A stretch of DNA of 64,000 nucleotides. Source: Pythium myriotylum (Eukaryota > Oomycota > Peronosporomycetes > Pythiales > Pythiaceae). The stretch spans positions 744,001 through 808,000 of the forward strand of contig JALJCQ010000024.1 in assembly GCA_023091665.1 (NCBI GenBank), given 5' to 3'. The number at the start of each line of letters is the position of its first letter. Positions within the stretch are counted from its first letter, which is position 1. Below, piece after piece: positions 21,952 through 33,040 of this stretch. Below the pieces are notes generated by a model. The model saw nothing but the letters and a program-made list of their open reading frames with translations. It had not been told where the DNA came from and ran no database searches. A program made the position numbers and the translations under genes.

Positions 21952-24900
21952 TTGGTGAGCACACGAGGAAGCGCAAACGCCGCTGCGCAGGCAGCTCGGA
22001 GCGAGAGCCCGTCCCAGTCCGAAGCCTCAGCTAGAAGAGTTGCTCCAGTCGCCGCTGTGGCGCCGGCAACAGTACAAGCCGTCGACGCTACCGCCCTCCT
22101 CGCCCAGCTCGCTGCTGTGGAGCCTGCACTCACCGCTCTCGCCGCTTCACTTGGTGTGCAGCAAGACCAGCGAGAGCGGGAAAGTCGAGCTTCAGTTCCC
22201 GAACCCGAGGAAGAGCCGACAAGAGCAGGTCGCGATCGCGATCATCCAGACGACGCAGAGGATGCCGATGCCGCGCTGCTCGCAGGCAAAGACAAGACCA
22301 ATCAAAAGATCGACTTACGCAACATCAAGATCGGACAATTTGATGGCACAGTACCTAGAGGAGGCTTCGACTCTAAGGCCCGTGAGCACTGTGAAGAACT
22401 CGAAGATCAAATGGAAGACGCTCAAGTATTGTCCAATCAACCATGGTCCGATGATGTGAAGAAGGCAGTATTCAAAATGCACCTTACGGGCATGGCCCGA
22501 CGTTGGTATGCCGATTGGCGCGCTGCCAATCCAGCTGCTACGTACGCTGATAGTGTCTCCGCTCTAATCCACGAGTTCCGACCGGTCCAACTCGGCGTCG
22601 ACGTCGCCGAACGAATCAAGAAGGAACGCAAGCGCTGGAACGAGACGTACCGCGAGTACGCTGACCGCTTGCTGCAAATGGCAGACGCACTCGAAGGTGG
22701 CAAGGCTATCGCGGCAAACGCGCGCCATGCCCTCGTCGCTTTTGTTCGCAACGCATACCCGAAATATACGGACTTCCTTGAGACGAAGATCGAGCTTGAA
22801 GGCGAGTACCCGGAGGCGCAGCTGAAGATCGCTATATCCGCGTTGGCGCGAAAGGCTGAGACGCACGGCCGCTTGCCCGATCGTAGGAAGCAGCAGCCAC
22901 CGCAACGCCACTTCCTGCAACGAAGACCAAGCGTGTCAAGCCCCAACACGCGAAAACGCCCGGTAAGCCGAACTCTAAGGACAACAAGAAGCGTCCTGCC
23001 GAGGCCAACGCCGCTGTCGTGGAGAGAAAGAAAAAGCCGAAGATCACCCACGATAACCCGAACAAAGGGCAGATCGTTTGTTATGAATGCGGTGCCACGG
23101 GCCACGTTGGCTCTTTCTGCCGCACTTTCCTCAACGGCAATAAAGACGGCAAGTTCGGCAAGGGATCAGCGCAGCTTGCCAAAGGTGATGGCGAGACTGC
23201 TGAGGATGCGAACGAAAACGACGAATGTGAAGCGGGCGTCAGGTGGAGCCCAGTCCTAATCGACTCGGGCGCGTCGCACCACCTGACGGGCCGACTTGAA
23301 GACCTTACGACGACCAGCAAGAACGAAGCTCTTGTGATCAAAGTTGCCGACGGTCGATCAGTCGTGGCTCGCGAGAAAGGCAGGATGAGGGTACAAGCAC
23401 TTGTAGACAACGGTAAGGGAGAAGTAATCACTCGTGACTTCATTCTTGACAACGTCTACTATGTGCCAAATTTCCCAAGACCTTGATCTCTGTCTCGACT
23501 CTCGTGAAGACTGGTCACGCTGTCGACTTCTCGACTCACTGCTGTACTGTATTCGGTGGCAACCGCAAGCGCGTGGTCTGCATCGCGCCAGTTATCGATG
23601 GTGTCTACCCGGTTCTCACGGCGGGCAAGGAACCGAACTCCGCACGACAGCACTTGCTCTCTCGGTACTCGGTCGAGACCTTGAAACCTGGCATCGCAGA
23701 ATGCGACACATGAACTACAAAACTTTGAAAGAAATGGCGAAGAATCGTGTGGTACGCGGGCTCCACATCGAGCCCGGCGCCAAGCCTCCGATGTGCGTCG
23801 TATGTGCACTGACCAAAGCTGTAGATCGATCCCCGCCGACCGCAAGAACGTCCAGTGATGAGTTTGCTGACGGCGTTGTACATGCCGACTTAAGCGGCCC
23901 CGTTGCCAAGTCGCGAGAGGGGTATCGATGCTTCATGGTTGTGGTCTGGCGCGGGTTCATACAGGCGTACCCGATGAAAAAGAAATCTGAGGCCACGAAC
24001 AAGATAAAGGTGTATCTCAATCTCATTGAGAGACAGGCGGAAGTCTCGGCGAGGGACATCAAGGTGATCAGGACCGACAGAGGGACCGAGTTCCTCAACA
24101 AAGACTTCAGAAGACTCATTCAACGAGAAGGCATTTGGCAAGAACATACAAGCCGATACAGCTCGTTTCAAAACGGAGTCGCCGAGCGAGCCGTACGCAC
24201 TGTGACGGAGATGGCCTCCGCCATCCTCACAGACTCTGGCCTGCGTCATCTTATGTGGGCGGACGCTCTAGTTCATGCTGTGTATCTCAGAAACCGCATA
24301 CCGAGGCGTGGAGAGTCGCAGACCCCGCTAGAGAAGCTGTTCAAGCGACGTCCTGACGTCAGTAAAGTCCCCATCTTCGGTCAAGCTGTGTCGTCGAGGG
24401 TTCCCGATGAGATCGGAGTGAAGTACCAACGATTTACCAACACGAGGGGGGAACTCGGTGCGTTCGTAGGCTGTTCAGACGAGGTAAAAGGTTACAAGAT
24501 CTACGTACCCGGTCCCCGGGGCGAGATTGTCGGGTACAAGGCTCGATTGTGTGCGCGCGGTGATCGGCAGAGATACATGGTCGACTTCATCGACACTTAC
24601 GCCCCAGTTGCCATGCTCGTGACTGTTCGCGTTTTCTTTGTGATCGTGGCGAAGCTCCGGCTTGTGATTCGACAAGGTGATGTTCCGGCCGCCTACGTGA
24701 AGGCCAACTTGCCCGACACCATATACATGAAGCCCGTGCCCGGTTTCGCTCGAGAAGGGCAGGAGGGTAAGGTGTGGCGCTTGCGCAAGGCGTTATACGG
24801 GTTGCGACAAGCTGGACGTGAAATCGACCAATTTCTGAAGAACTACGGGCTCATTGCCTCTGACGTTGATCCCTGCTTATTTTTCGCCTATGTCGACGAC

Positions 24901-25631
24901 TCACTTCTCTTAGTAAGTCTTTATGTAGACGACCTACTCGTGGCTCACGAAAGCGAAGAGCAAGTCCTAGGGGTAATGGTGGCGTTAAACCAGCGCTACC
25001 AAGTAAAGGATATGGGTGTGCCGGATCAATTCCTCGGCATGAGGATCGAGCGACCAGCCCCATCAATCGTGCTCCTCTCCCAGGCCGCGTATGTCGAGGA
25101 AGGTCTGCATCGATTTGCGATGGATGGGGCCAAGCCCGTACGGACCCCGATGGTCCCAGGCTCAAGACTCGACGAGCTCGAAGGCGAGATGACTGTCGAA
25201 GAAGCAGACGAGATGCGACGCATGCCGTACAGGGAAGCCGTTGGTGCATTGCTCTACTTGGCGCGCGTCACGCGCCCAGACACCAGCTTCGCAGTCGACC
25301 AGCTTTCGCGTCATAATGCCAAGCCGCGCAAGATCGCATGGTGCACAGCAAAACATTTGCTTCGTTACCTCGCCGGCACCGAACAATTTCGGCTCACGCT
25401 GTCGCCGAGCTCTGAAGACATTATCGTTGCGTCTGATGCTGATTGCAGACCTTTTGATAAAGGCTCTCGGTCCGCTCCAGCACCAACGCAAGTGTGGCCT
25501 ATGTGGCCTTCCGAGCGTCGAGTAAGGCACTCGTGCGCTGCTTGTGGGGGAGGTGTGGTTCGCGGCGGTAGATCACTCGAGTACAAGCAACACATGGATC
25601 GCCTTAGTGTCCACGGGAAGGTCCCGTGGTA
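21952..25631 (+). pseudogene. Copia Gag-Pol, frameshifted and internally deleted
   Basis: Gag begins at TTGGTGAGC (21952), reading VSTRGSANAAAQ; the expected ATG is absent (a T sits where ATGG would fit) and TAA precedes it in frame. The frame shifts near 22905. The second block has the zinc knuckle CYECGATGHVGSFC and protease DSGASHH. Another shift occurs near 23475. The third block (to 25631) has the pre-integrase motif [13 protein letters not shown], an integrase core ([19 protein letters not shown]), then jumps from [10 protein letters not shown] to RT ([21 protein letters not shown]), losing roughly the integrase tail and RT start. RNase H decays after IIVASDADC. It could only have moved using proteins from another copy. 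Confidence 0.85.
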
Positions 25632-25869
25632 AAAGGCTGGTGCTCACACGTCACAGATTTCACGCGATCGGGGGACACAGGTCCAACTCGGGATGGGCTC
25701 ATTTCGCCCAGTTCCAAGGACCAGATCAGTATTCTCCTGCCCTGTGCATTCTATATGTCTGTAGAAACGAACGAGCGAACGAGTTCATCAGAAGGATAGA
25801 AATACACTCTACAATTTGCTCTCGAAGCCTCCAGTCTCCTCCGGTGTGTTCTCGTTGCCGTGAACAACA
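25608..25869 (+). repeat. 3' LTR of the Copia element
   Basis: 262 bp, 261 identical to the 5' LTR. The bases just before it (GATCGCCTTAG) are not a normal polypurine tract, consistent with a deletion at the end of the internal region. Confidence 0.95.
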
Positions 25870-28119
25870 ACCGTGACTGTCACCACCATTCTCTGCGTCG
25901 CTCACACTAGGCTGCAGTCTTGGGACAGCGCCAGCTTGTACTCGTCGCAGAGCCGCTTCGAGGAAGCGCTCTAGCTTCTGGACGTGCTTCGTACCATGGC
26001 GACTTCCAGCTTCTGCTATCTCCTTGCTGAGGGTGAGGAGTCTGGTGAAGCGCTCTCCTTGTGTGTACGCGCGTCGGTTCGGGTCGCCGGTCATTTTCGC
26101 GACAGCAAATGGAGTTATGTGTGAGATATTGTCTTGCTCACGTAGTCGAAGAATCCACCTCTTGTCGATCGACCACGCAGGGATGACGGCGTCCGGAATC
26201 TTCTGTCGCCGCACGTAGAAGACGTGCCTGCACGGGAGGAAATGGTTCATCATGAATGGGCACGAACATCTCCAGTCACGCGTGTTCAGGTGGAACTCAG
26301 CGGGGGTGTCGTCTTCATCTACGTCCTCGTCTGTATCGATATCACTGTCCTCACCATCGTCTTGCCCAGTGCTGCTCGGTGGAACGTAGGACATGAGTAC
26401 AACGCGCCCCGCGAGTCGGCGAAAATTAAACTTGGTGGTAGCTTGCCTGGCGAAGTCGTATTGCTTCTTGATCAACTCCACCGCGTATAGGCTCACGAAG
26501 CCTGCGATCTTGTTGATCTCCGCGGACGCACCATCGATCCGCACCGTGTGGATCTTCGTCACGGCCCGCCGCCACTCCACTTCGTTCTGTGTCTGCCACC
26601 ACATGATAGAAGCGAGGCACTCGTCGACCTCAGCAAACTCGTCCGTCAATGGCTTCAGCTTCTGCCAACTGGCAGCCGGTTGTTGGTGTTGTTGCCAAGG
26701 TGTGGCAGGTCATATCGGTCTAGTGAGCACCACTTCTCCATGCACTGGGTCCAGTTTGGATCGAAGTACGCGAACCAACGAGCAATCTTGTCTGGCGTTC
26801 CCAGGATGCTCTTGATGAACTTGATCTTTTTCTCGTATATACGCTCCGATTTTGCACGAATCAGCTCCCACAGCGCCGCTTCCATTTGACTCTGCTGCCA
26901 GTCGGTCAGGTCAAAGACCCTAAGCCGCAACTGGTCCCTCATGTAGTTGATCATGTGGAACAGGCAAAGAAACACCCGAGCGGTCGTGTCCATGAATGCT
27001 GCTTCGATTGCCGCCATCTTCGTGAAATCTTTATCTATAGCGATACAGCGAATGGATGACCACTTGGGATTCGCGTCCTTAAACGGATTGATGACACTGG
27101 TAAGCGTCTCTGCTCGCTCGTTTCTCACCAAGCAATGCTAAAAATCAGAGTCGAGGTCAGCAATCGAGTTGAGACCCGCAACCGAATCGATGGCATCATA
27201 CCTGGACGTACTGGCCGTGCCCCATTGCATCTACAACCATGAATGAAGACAACTTGTACTTGGATGTGTTCGTGTTATGGGTTGCATCGATCAACACCAT
27301 CTCTGGAAACTGGTCGAACATCGCCCTCATGTGACGCGTCTGCAATGTAATGGCGTTGACCCACTCCCGTCCACCGTGTCGTGGTGAGGTGAACACCCTA
27401 CCAACGTTACCAGGCTGCGCCGAGAAGTCTTCTAGATACGCATGAACCCGGGCTTCTGGTGTCTTGTACTCACCGTACTCTTCCTTCTTCAGCTTCGCGA
27501 CAAGATTGTGCACGTCCCGCATTGTCGGCGCGGCCTCGATACCGGATACTTGAGTCAGATACCGGAGGATACCATTGCAAGACGCACCATACGTTAGCAA
27601 TGCGTTCACTGTGGTCCTCACGTCCGGAGGGAGCGGCTCCTTGTTCACCGGGTACTCCATATAGCGTTGCCGATTGAGCTCGTGGTTGTGCTCGCGGACG
27701 TGCTAAGTGACTCGCGCTGACCACCGACCGCGTCTGGAATCGTACGTAACGACAAGGTTGATCTAGTTGAGACCATCAACTGGATGAGACCATCATACTA
27801 GTCGAGAACATCAAACACTCGTACACTCACCTGAGCAGGGCAGCCAATACCTCTATAGGACTGCGTTGGCCGTCGAATTGGCTCTGTTGCCTCATCGCTA
27901 TCGTCGTCTTCGCCTCGTTCACTAGCTTGCGCCTCCACGAGCCGCTTCGCTGTCCCCATTTGGACACGAGGCTTCCCAGCGTGAGTACATGTGAAAGTAC
28001 GCTGGTAGTGCTTGAATGAGTCGGGGATATGCTCACGACGGCGGGCTCGTTCAAGTTCAGGGCTATCTCGGTTCTATTTCCTCGACAACCGCTTATCTAT
28101 CGTGTTGTTACGATCAACA
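25870..28119 (-). pseudogene. MULE transposase (FAR1-type DNA binding, DDE core, SWIM finger), broken
   Basis: Exon a (28119-27831): PELERARRREHIPDSFKHYQ, then RTFTCTHAGK and GIGCPAQ, as in the FAR1/WRKY-GCM1 fold. Intron 27763-27830. Exon b: INLVVTYDSRRGRW, a TAG at 27705-27703 where MULEs usually have Lys, HVREHNHELN, then transposase with PEMVLIDATHNTNTSKYKL (first Asp). Intron 27138-27201. Exon c: CIAIDKDFTKMAAIE (second Asp), VFLCLFHM. The frame shifts near 26675 between GNNTNNRL and SWQKLKPLTDEF. The last block has the SWIM finger (CSCPFMMNHFLPCRHVFYV). It ends at the Copia LTR. Confidence 0.85.
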
Positions 28120-29879
28120 GCGACGCACTTGGTGCCAAGCCGCTTCAGGCATACCTCAACCGCATCTCGGCCACAACGAGCAAGTCGGATTTGCTTCGTC
28201 TCGCTGGTGAGCTGAGCCGCACTGGCGCCCAGTTCATCACTAGTGTCCAGATCCTTGGTGACCTCAAGGACGCCAAGACAAACATCATCTACTTGTCGTT
28301 TCCCGACTTCGTGGTCACCAATCTCAACACGTACTTCGACGATAAGGCATTTGCAGCGATTGAGCCTGACTACCGTAAGTACATCTCCACTGTGCTGAAG
28401 CTCGCAGGCTTCAACCCCAATGGACCCTCTCAGCAGGGCCAGCAGCAAGGAGCTGCTGCGACCACGAACACCACTGCCTTTGAGGACTCGGTCATCAACG
28501 TCGAGAAGAAGCTCGTAGGTGTGCTCCTCAAACTCCAGGACCAGTCTGGTGATGATGCCTACTATAACCCACTCAAGCTGGGAGATGCCATGGCTAAGAG
28601 CCCACTCTCGATCGGTGCCTACTTGACTGGACTTGGCGTGCTGGACAAGACCAAGCTCACCAAGGACTCGAAGATCGTCGTCGACTACCCGGATTACTTC
28701 GAGCTTGTCGAAACTGCGCTTGCGGCAATCGACATCAAAGACCTGCGCACGTACCTCGCCTTCACGTACATTTCGAACCGCGCGCGTTACCTCTCGGATC
28801 CCTTCTATGAGGCTTACTTTCAGTTCTTCTTCAAGACTCTTGGCGGTCAGACTGCTCGTTCAGAACCCGCCAGCATCTGCACATCGCGTATGACGCAATT
28901 CTTCCCGGATCTCATCGGCAAGTACTACTTCATGAAGATGTTCGACCAAGAGCGTGAGGATAACACACAGCTCATGACCAAGTTGGTGGAGGAGGCGATG
29001 AGTCAGCACATCGCCAAGCTCGATTGGCTTGATAACACCACGCGCATCGAGGCCGCTGGGAAGCTCGCCAAGGTCGTCAACCTCATCGGCCAGTCCAAGG
29101 TTAAGCAAAGCTACCCATTCTCAGTCAAGCGCGACGAGTTCTTCAACAACATCCAGCTCATTCTTAACAACGACTACGAGAAAAACATGAAGAAGATCGG
29201 CAACCCAGTGAACCGTGACTTGTGGGACATGTCGGCGGCTGATGTGAACGCGTACTACTCGCCTCTCGAGAACAAGATGGTGTTCCCGGCTGCGATCCTG
29301 CAGGCTCCGTTCTTCAACGGCTCGGCTCACCCTGCGCAGAACTTCGGTTCGATCGGAGTGGTGATTGGTCATGAACTCACCCACGGCTTTGACAGTAGCG
29401 GTCGCAAGTACGATGGTGACGGCAACAAGCGCAACTGGTGGACCGAGTCAACGGGCAAGGAGTTTGACACACGCGCGAAGTGCATGAGCGACCAGTACTC
29501 GACCTTTGTCGTCAAGGGTCAAAATGGCAAGCAACTTGGTCAGGTCAACGGTGTTAAGACCATTGGTGAGAACATCGCTGACAACGGTGGTTTTGGTCTC
29601 ACCTGGGACGCATACCACAAGTTTGCCTCCACGCCTGGCTTTGACAGCAAGGGCCTGACTCCTCTGGAGGCCGAACAGACGCTCTTTCTTTCGTTTGCTC
29701 AGACTTGGTGCGGTGTCATGAGTGATGGCTCGCTGCTCTCACAGATCTCAGCAGACGAGCACTCGCCGGGCCAGTGGCGCGTGAATGGTGTAGTGATGAA
29801 CAACGAGAACTTCGCGAAGACGTTCAACTGCAAGGCCGCGACGCCGATGAACCCGACGACCAAGTGCAAGCTTTGGTAG
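28029..29879 (+). pseudogene. M13 metallopeptidase copy 3, 5'-truncated and mosaic
   Basis: Homology to M13 begins sharply at 28120 (GCGACGCACTTGGTGCC), equal to base 12690 in copy 2 (residue about 102). The signal peptide and the N-terminal DPCTDFYQYSC region are missing. The open frame starts at an ATG at 28029 that lies antisense to the MULE 5' exon, giving about 31 foreign residues. The catalytic half is complete: NAYYSP, HELTH, GENIADNGG, CKLW. From 28120 to about 29130 it is almost identical to copy 2; from about 29140 to the end it follows copy 4 (LILNNDYEKN, LEAEQ, AATPMNP). No core promoter is seen. Without a signal peptide or N-lobe it is probably non-functional, although the frame is open. 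Confidence 0.85.
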
Positions 29880-30724
29880 ATCAACGACAACTATGCACCA
29901 AGCAATAGTACAAATCGGAGACGTAGTTTTTGTCGCTGGCATTGACTTTCTGAAGTGATCGCAACTTGTCTGAATTACTTTGAATTTGGTGAGTTTCTTG
30001 GATCGCAAGTCAATGGAGCCTATAACCAGAAAGTAAGGCCTGTTTGCAACCGTAGTTGGTGATATACGTAGTGCTTGCCGTTCGTGGATGTCGGAGGCGA
30101 GGAACTCCTCGAGTTTGCCGGGATGGCTCCTGGGGTGAGAATGTTGGCCTTATACAATAGTTTGGGATCGATTGCTGCGTTGGCCGCCGATTCCGCCATT
30201 TCATTGGTCTGAATAACGAACGATAAAACTCTGATGTTCGGTTTTGATTGTGCGTTCGTGTGGAAGCAACACTTCTTAAAGTGCCGTACGTCTCAGCCAT
30301 GCCACAAGATTGAGCAAACACCTCTCTTAAGTCGGCGGCACGGCGCCACCTGCGAGATGTCTATAAACACTAGAGTGTATTACTCGAGATCCCTCCTAGA
30401 AACTTCAGGCGGCCAGTAGGGTATTGCGATTCACAAGAAGCAGCTCAATATACTTCACGTTATCATCTTTACTAGATATCAAAAGTCTTCCAACAATGGC
30501 AAAGGTTGCACATGTGGGCGCGACCACGTGCGATATGAAGGTACTAGGCTTCTTCGTGCTTCATCTAGTAACGAGTGTGGGACAAACGAGCAGCCCATTC
30601 ACAGGCTATGCGGAACTCGGCGAATCGGAGCGAGAGGAATCTCCCGGTGAGTCGAGCGAAGGCTCGTAGTGGCTAGCCCACGGATGTAGAGGGTGGGTTT
30701 TCAGCGACCGACTAGCTGGCACAT
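29880..30724. other. Intergenic region
   Basis: About 0.85 kb downstream of M13 copy 3; its 3' flank is unlike that of copies 1 and 2. No gene supported. Confidence 0.4.
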
Positions 30725-30944
30725 GAGATAGGAGCCTCGGCCCTGTTGGATACGTTATCAAGCTAGTCAAGTTTGGGGATGTAATCACCCATGGTTCCCT
30801 CGGTGAGGTTGGTAATGAGTGGTGCGCTGTCTCCACGCTCTTGGCCGAACATCCCCATGAAGTAGTCCTTGCAGATGACAACTTCACGCGCCAAAGCAAA
30901 TGCGATCGCGCGCCTAGACTCACTGACTCCCCCGCAGCTGGGGC

Positions 30945-31110
30945 CGCTCCCCCACGCGACCGACAAATTAGCAGACGCACCCGCCACCTCGCTATGGATA
31001 ACAACGCCAGCAATCAGACGTACCACCTGACTGGAAATGAGCGACATCAGCACATCGCAGCACTCCTTCCTGGACATCTGCAGCGAAAGTCACACGTAAG
31101 CATGGCGTAA
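30945..31110 (+). mobile_element. Non-LTR retrotransposon RNase H tail fragment
   Basis: Reads DKLADA, then after a frameshift LAMDNNASNQTYHLTG and HQHIAALLPGHLQ. This resembles the C-terminal end of the RNase H domain in the fragment at 34163 (NRMADAAANLAMDTRTSSQ). Inserted in the M13 pseudogene. Short, so moderate confidence. Confidence 0.5.
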
Positions 31111-31728
31111 CGTCCGCTAGATAAGCAAAACAATGGACCTTGATTGAACTCAATGCATAGTCTGGGTATCGGAGCATGATTTTTGAGTCCTGGGTGAGCT
31201 TGGACTTGTCCAACAAACCAAGATTCATGAGGTGGGCACCGAGTGAGTGAGGGTTCTTTGCCATAGCGTTTGAACGTGGAGGCCGCTGCTCCCTGTTGGC
31301 CTTGTTGTGCAGGGCCGTTGGGATTGAAGCCAGCGAGCTTGAGCATGGAGGAGATGTATTTGAGGTAGTCGGGCTCTATGGTGGCGAAAGTCTCATCGTT
31401 GAGGTATGTGCCCAGTTTCGGCAGCACGAAGCTGGCAAAGCATGGGTAGATGACGTCGGTCTTGGCATCATATTACTCCCAGCGGCGGCTCAGTTTACCG
31501 CATCGTCTGGTCCTTTGGCTTTGAAGTTGAGGTCGATTAGATCGCTACGTTTAAAGAATCAAATAGCCGCAGCTGTTGGGGCTGCACCTTTTTATCTTTT
31601 CTTCAGGACAAGAGGGCTCCACCGTCGACCGTGAGCACACTCGTTTCCTGACATCGTGGGGAATGTTCCGACGGCCTTCTGTCAAACCGGTCTAATCAGT
31701 TCTTCTGTTCAACCGGGCGTATCATGGT

Positions 31729-31759
31729 GGCTTCGTGACGGCAGTGCCGTCACGAAGCC
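31729..31759. repeat. Perfect hairpin
   Basis: 14-bp perfect arms (31729-31742, 31746-31759) around AGT, in the foreign DNA inside the M13 pseudogene. Confidence 0.85.
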
Positions 31760-32562
31760 TTAGCGACGACCACAAACGGGTGAACTCCCTCGTACCTCTC
31801 CAGGCACTATCATCTGGCTTTTAATCGATGGAGCAGTCGATCACCAAACGTTCTTCGCTCGTCGTCTGCAGATCTACCAAGTCAAGGTAGCCCACTTGTA
31901 AACTCGTCCTCTTCCTTGCGTGCGCCACCACCAATGTAGCGGCTGTGTCGTCACCAAGCGCGTCTTCACGCCTTCTCTTCCCCTGCGGGTCTTCTCTTCC
32001 CTTGTGAGCCTACTCTGCGCGCGCCACCACCGAAGCAGCAGCGTCGTCGTTCTGTTGCGGCACGTGCTAAGCACACGCGCCTTTCGAAGCCTTGGGTCGT
32101 TGGAGCTACACCCGCATAGCCCACTCCGTTCGTCACATCCTGCAGCTCCGGGCTTCTCCGCGCGTGGCCTCGGAGCTCGAGCTCGGCAATCTTCATGGTC
32201 CGTGGACGACTATCCGTGCATGATCGACCAGCTCACGTTGCCCGCGAGTGGTTGTCCGAGGACGACCCTTGGAAAAGCTAGAAGAAGCCTAGAAATTGCC
32301 AATGAGTGATGATGACGCAAGTGAAGTCTATTGAGTTCATCCTGTGAATTCTTATGGATATAGCTTGTTGTGCTTAAACGCAGGTCCGCCAATGAACAAC
32401 ACGGTGAGCCAGTGAAGGCCACTACGGACGCCGGTCGCTTTAGAGCAAATTCGACAAGTCAGTGCGGTTGGCTGAAAGGGTTGATCTGAGGTTCTGCGCT
32501 CGGCTTCATGCCGAGCCTGACCATTCGCCCGGCCGCCGTATCATGGGCCTGTGGGTGAGGGG

Positions 32563-32845
32563 TCAGACTGAGACTTCGGTGAGATCATCCAGTTTGCGTG
32601 CTTGCAGATATAGATTGTGCAGCGCACGAATACGTGAGAGCCATCCGTCGCGAAGCTGTTTGAGTACTAAGGCACTATGTCCGGTGACTTCGCGCCTTAT
32701 AAGTATACGATCGCGGGCAGCTTGGAGGACGGTGATGATTTCTTTGAAGAGTTCTTGATGCTGGATAACGCTTGGGGTAGAGTACTTGACGTCTCCTGTC
32801 AACATAATCGAGGCCTCGCCTGAGGTTATGGCTGCGTGGACAATG
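32563..32845 (-). pseudogene. Unidentified fragment, possibly transposase (hAT-like)
   Basis: 80-residue open frame with upstream extension: EASIMLTGDVKYSTPSVIQH, then LFKEIITVLQAARDRI and SALVLKQLRDGWLSRIRAL. The ASIMLTGDKY-x-T-x-S pattern is reminiscent of the middle of hAT transposases, but this is weak. It starts exactly where the M13 N-terminal block stops (about 32845), so it is probably part of the DNA inserted there. Confidence 0.3.
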
Positions 32846-33040
32846 ACAGGTCCAGAAACTCGCCGATGAGTGGCCAGTTCTCTTTGACAATCTGCACAAT
32901 CACGGCTTCGTTTCTTCTTGACATAGCAGAGAATGAACAGTCCTTAGACGCTTCCAGTTGGCCAAGTGGGTTGTTTTGAACCCAGTTACCATATGAGTAC
33001 TGGAAAAGTCCGTGCACGGCTTATGAAGAGCTTTATGCTT

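Larger units (their letters stand above)
21661..25869 (+). mobile_element. Ty1/Copia LTR retrotransposon, defective, nearly identical LTRs
   Basis: Bounded by two 262-bp direct LTRs (21661-21922, 25608-25869), each TGT...ACA, differing by one base (21712 A, 25659 T). The internal part has Gag, a CCHC knuckle, protease, integrase and reverse transcriptase in Copia order (integrase before RT). Frameshifts, a deletion between integrase and RT, and a damaged RNase H make it non-autonomous. No 5-bp target-site duplication is seen (CGGAG left, ACCGT right). It interrupts the MULE frame. Confidence 0.92.
20577..28119 (-). mobile_element. MULE (Mutator-like) element with Ulp1 domain, split by a Copia insertion
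   Basis: Minus-strand gene: FAR1-type DNA-binding region, MULE transposase and SWIM finger (28119-25870), interrupted by the Copia element (21661-25869), then continuing as an Ulp1/C48-like protease domain (21660-20577). Two GT-AG introns are recognisable (27763-27830 and 27138-27201). Damage: TAG at 27705-27703, a frameshift near 26675, loss of the protease Cys, the Copia insertion, and truncation of the 5' end at 28119/28120 where it joins an M13 gene. No terminal inverted repeats were found by eye. Confidence 0.82.
30725..33040 (-). pseudogene. Decayed M13 metallopeptidase, reverse orientation, with insertions
   Basis: Recognisable M13 blocks on the minus strand, in order: KPCTDF and, after a frameshift, YQYSYGNWVQNNPLGQLEAS...ENWPLIGEF (33040-32845); about 1.35 kb of foreign DNA; DAKTDVIYPCFASFVLPKLG...SMLKLAGFNPNGPAQQGQQ (31475-31270); MAKNPHSLGAHLMNLGLLDKS (31264-31165); a non-LTR fragment on the other strand; then VICKDYFMGMFGQERGDSAP...YIPKLD*LDNVSN (30905-30725). 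The catalytic HELTH half is absent. More diverged than the four plus-strand copies, so older. Confidence 0.82.

Noticed and set aside
21656..25874. Target-site duplication for the Copia element
   Set aside because: CGGAG and ACCGT do not match and no nearby alternative was found.
30010..30321. Minus-strand frame of about 100 codons
   Set aside because: No similarity, low complexity of support and no promoter or splice evidence.
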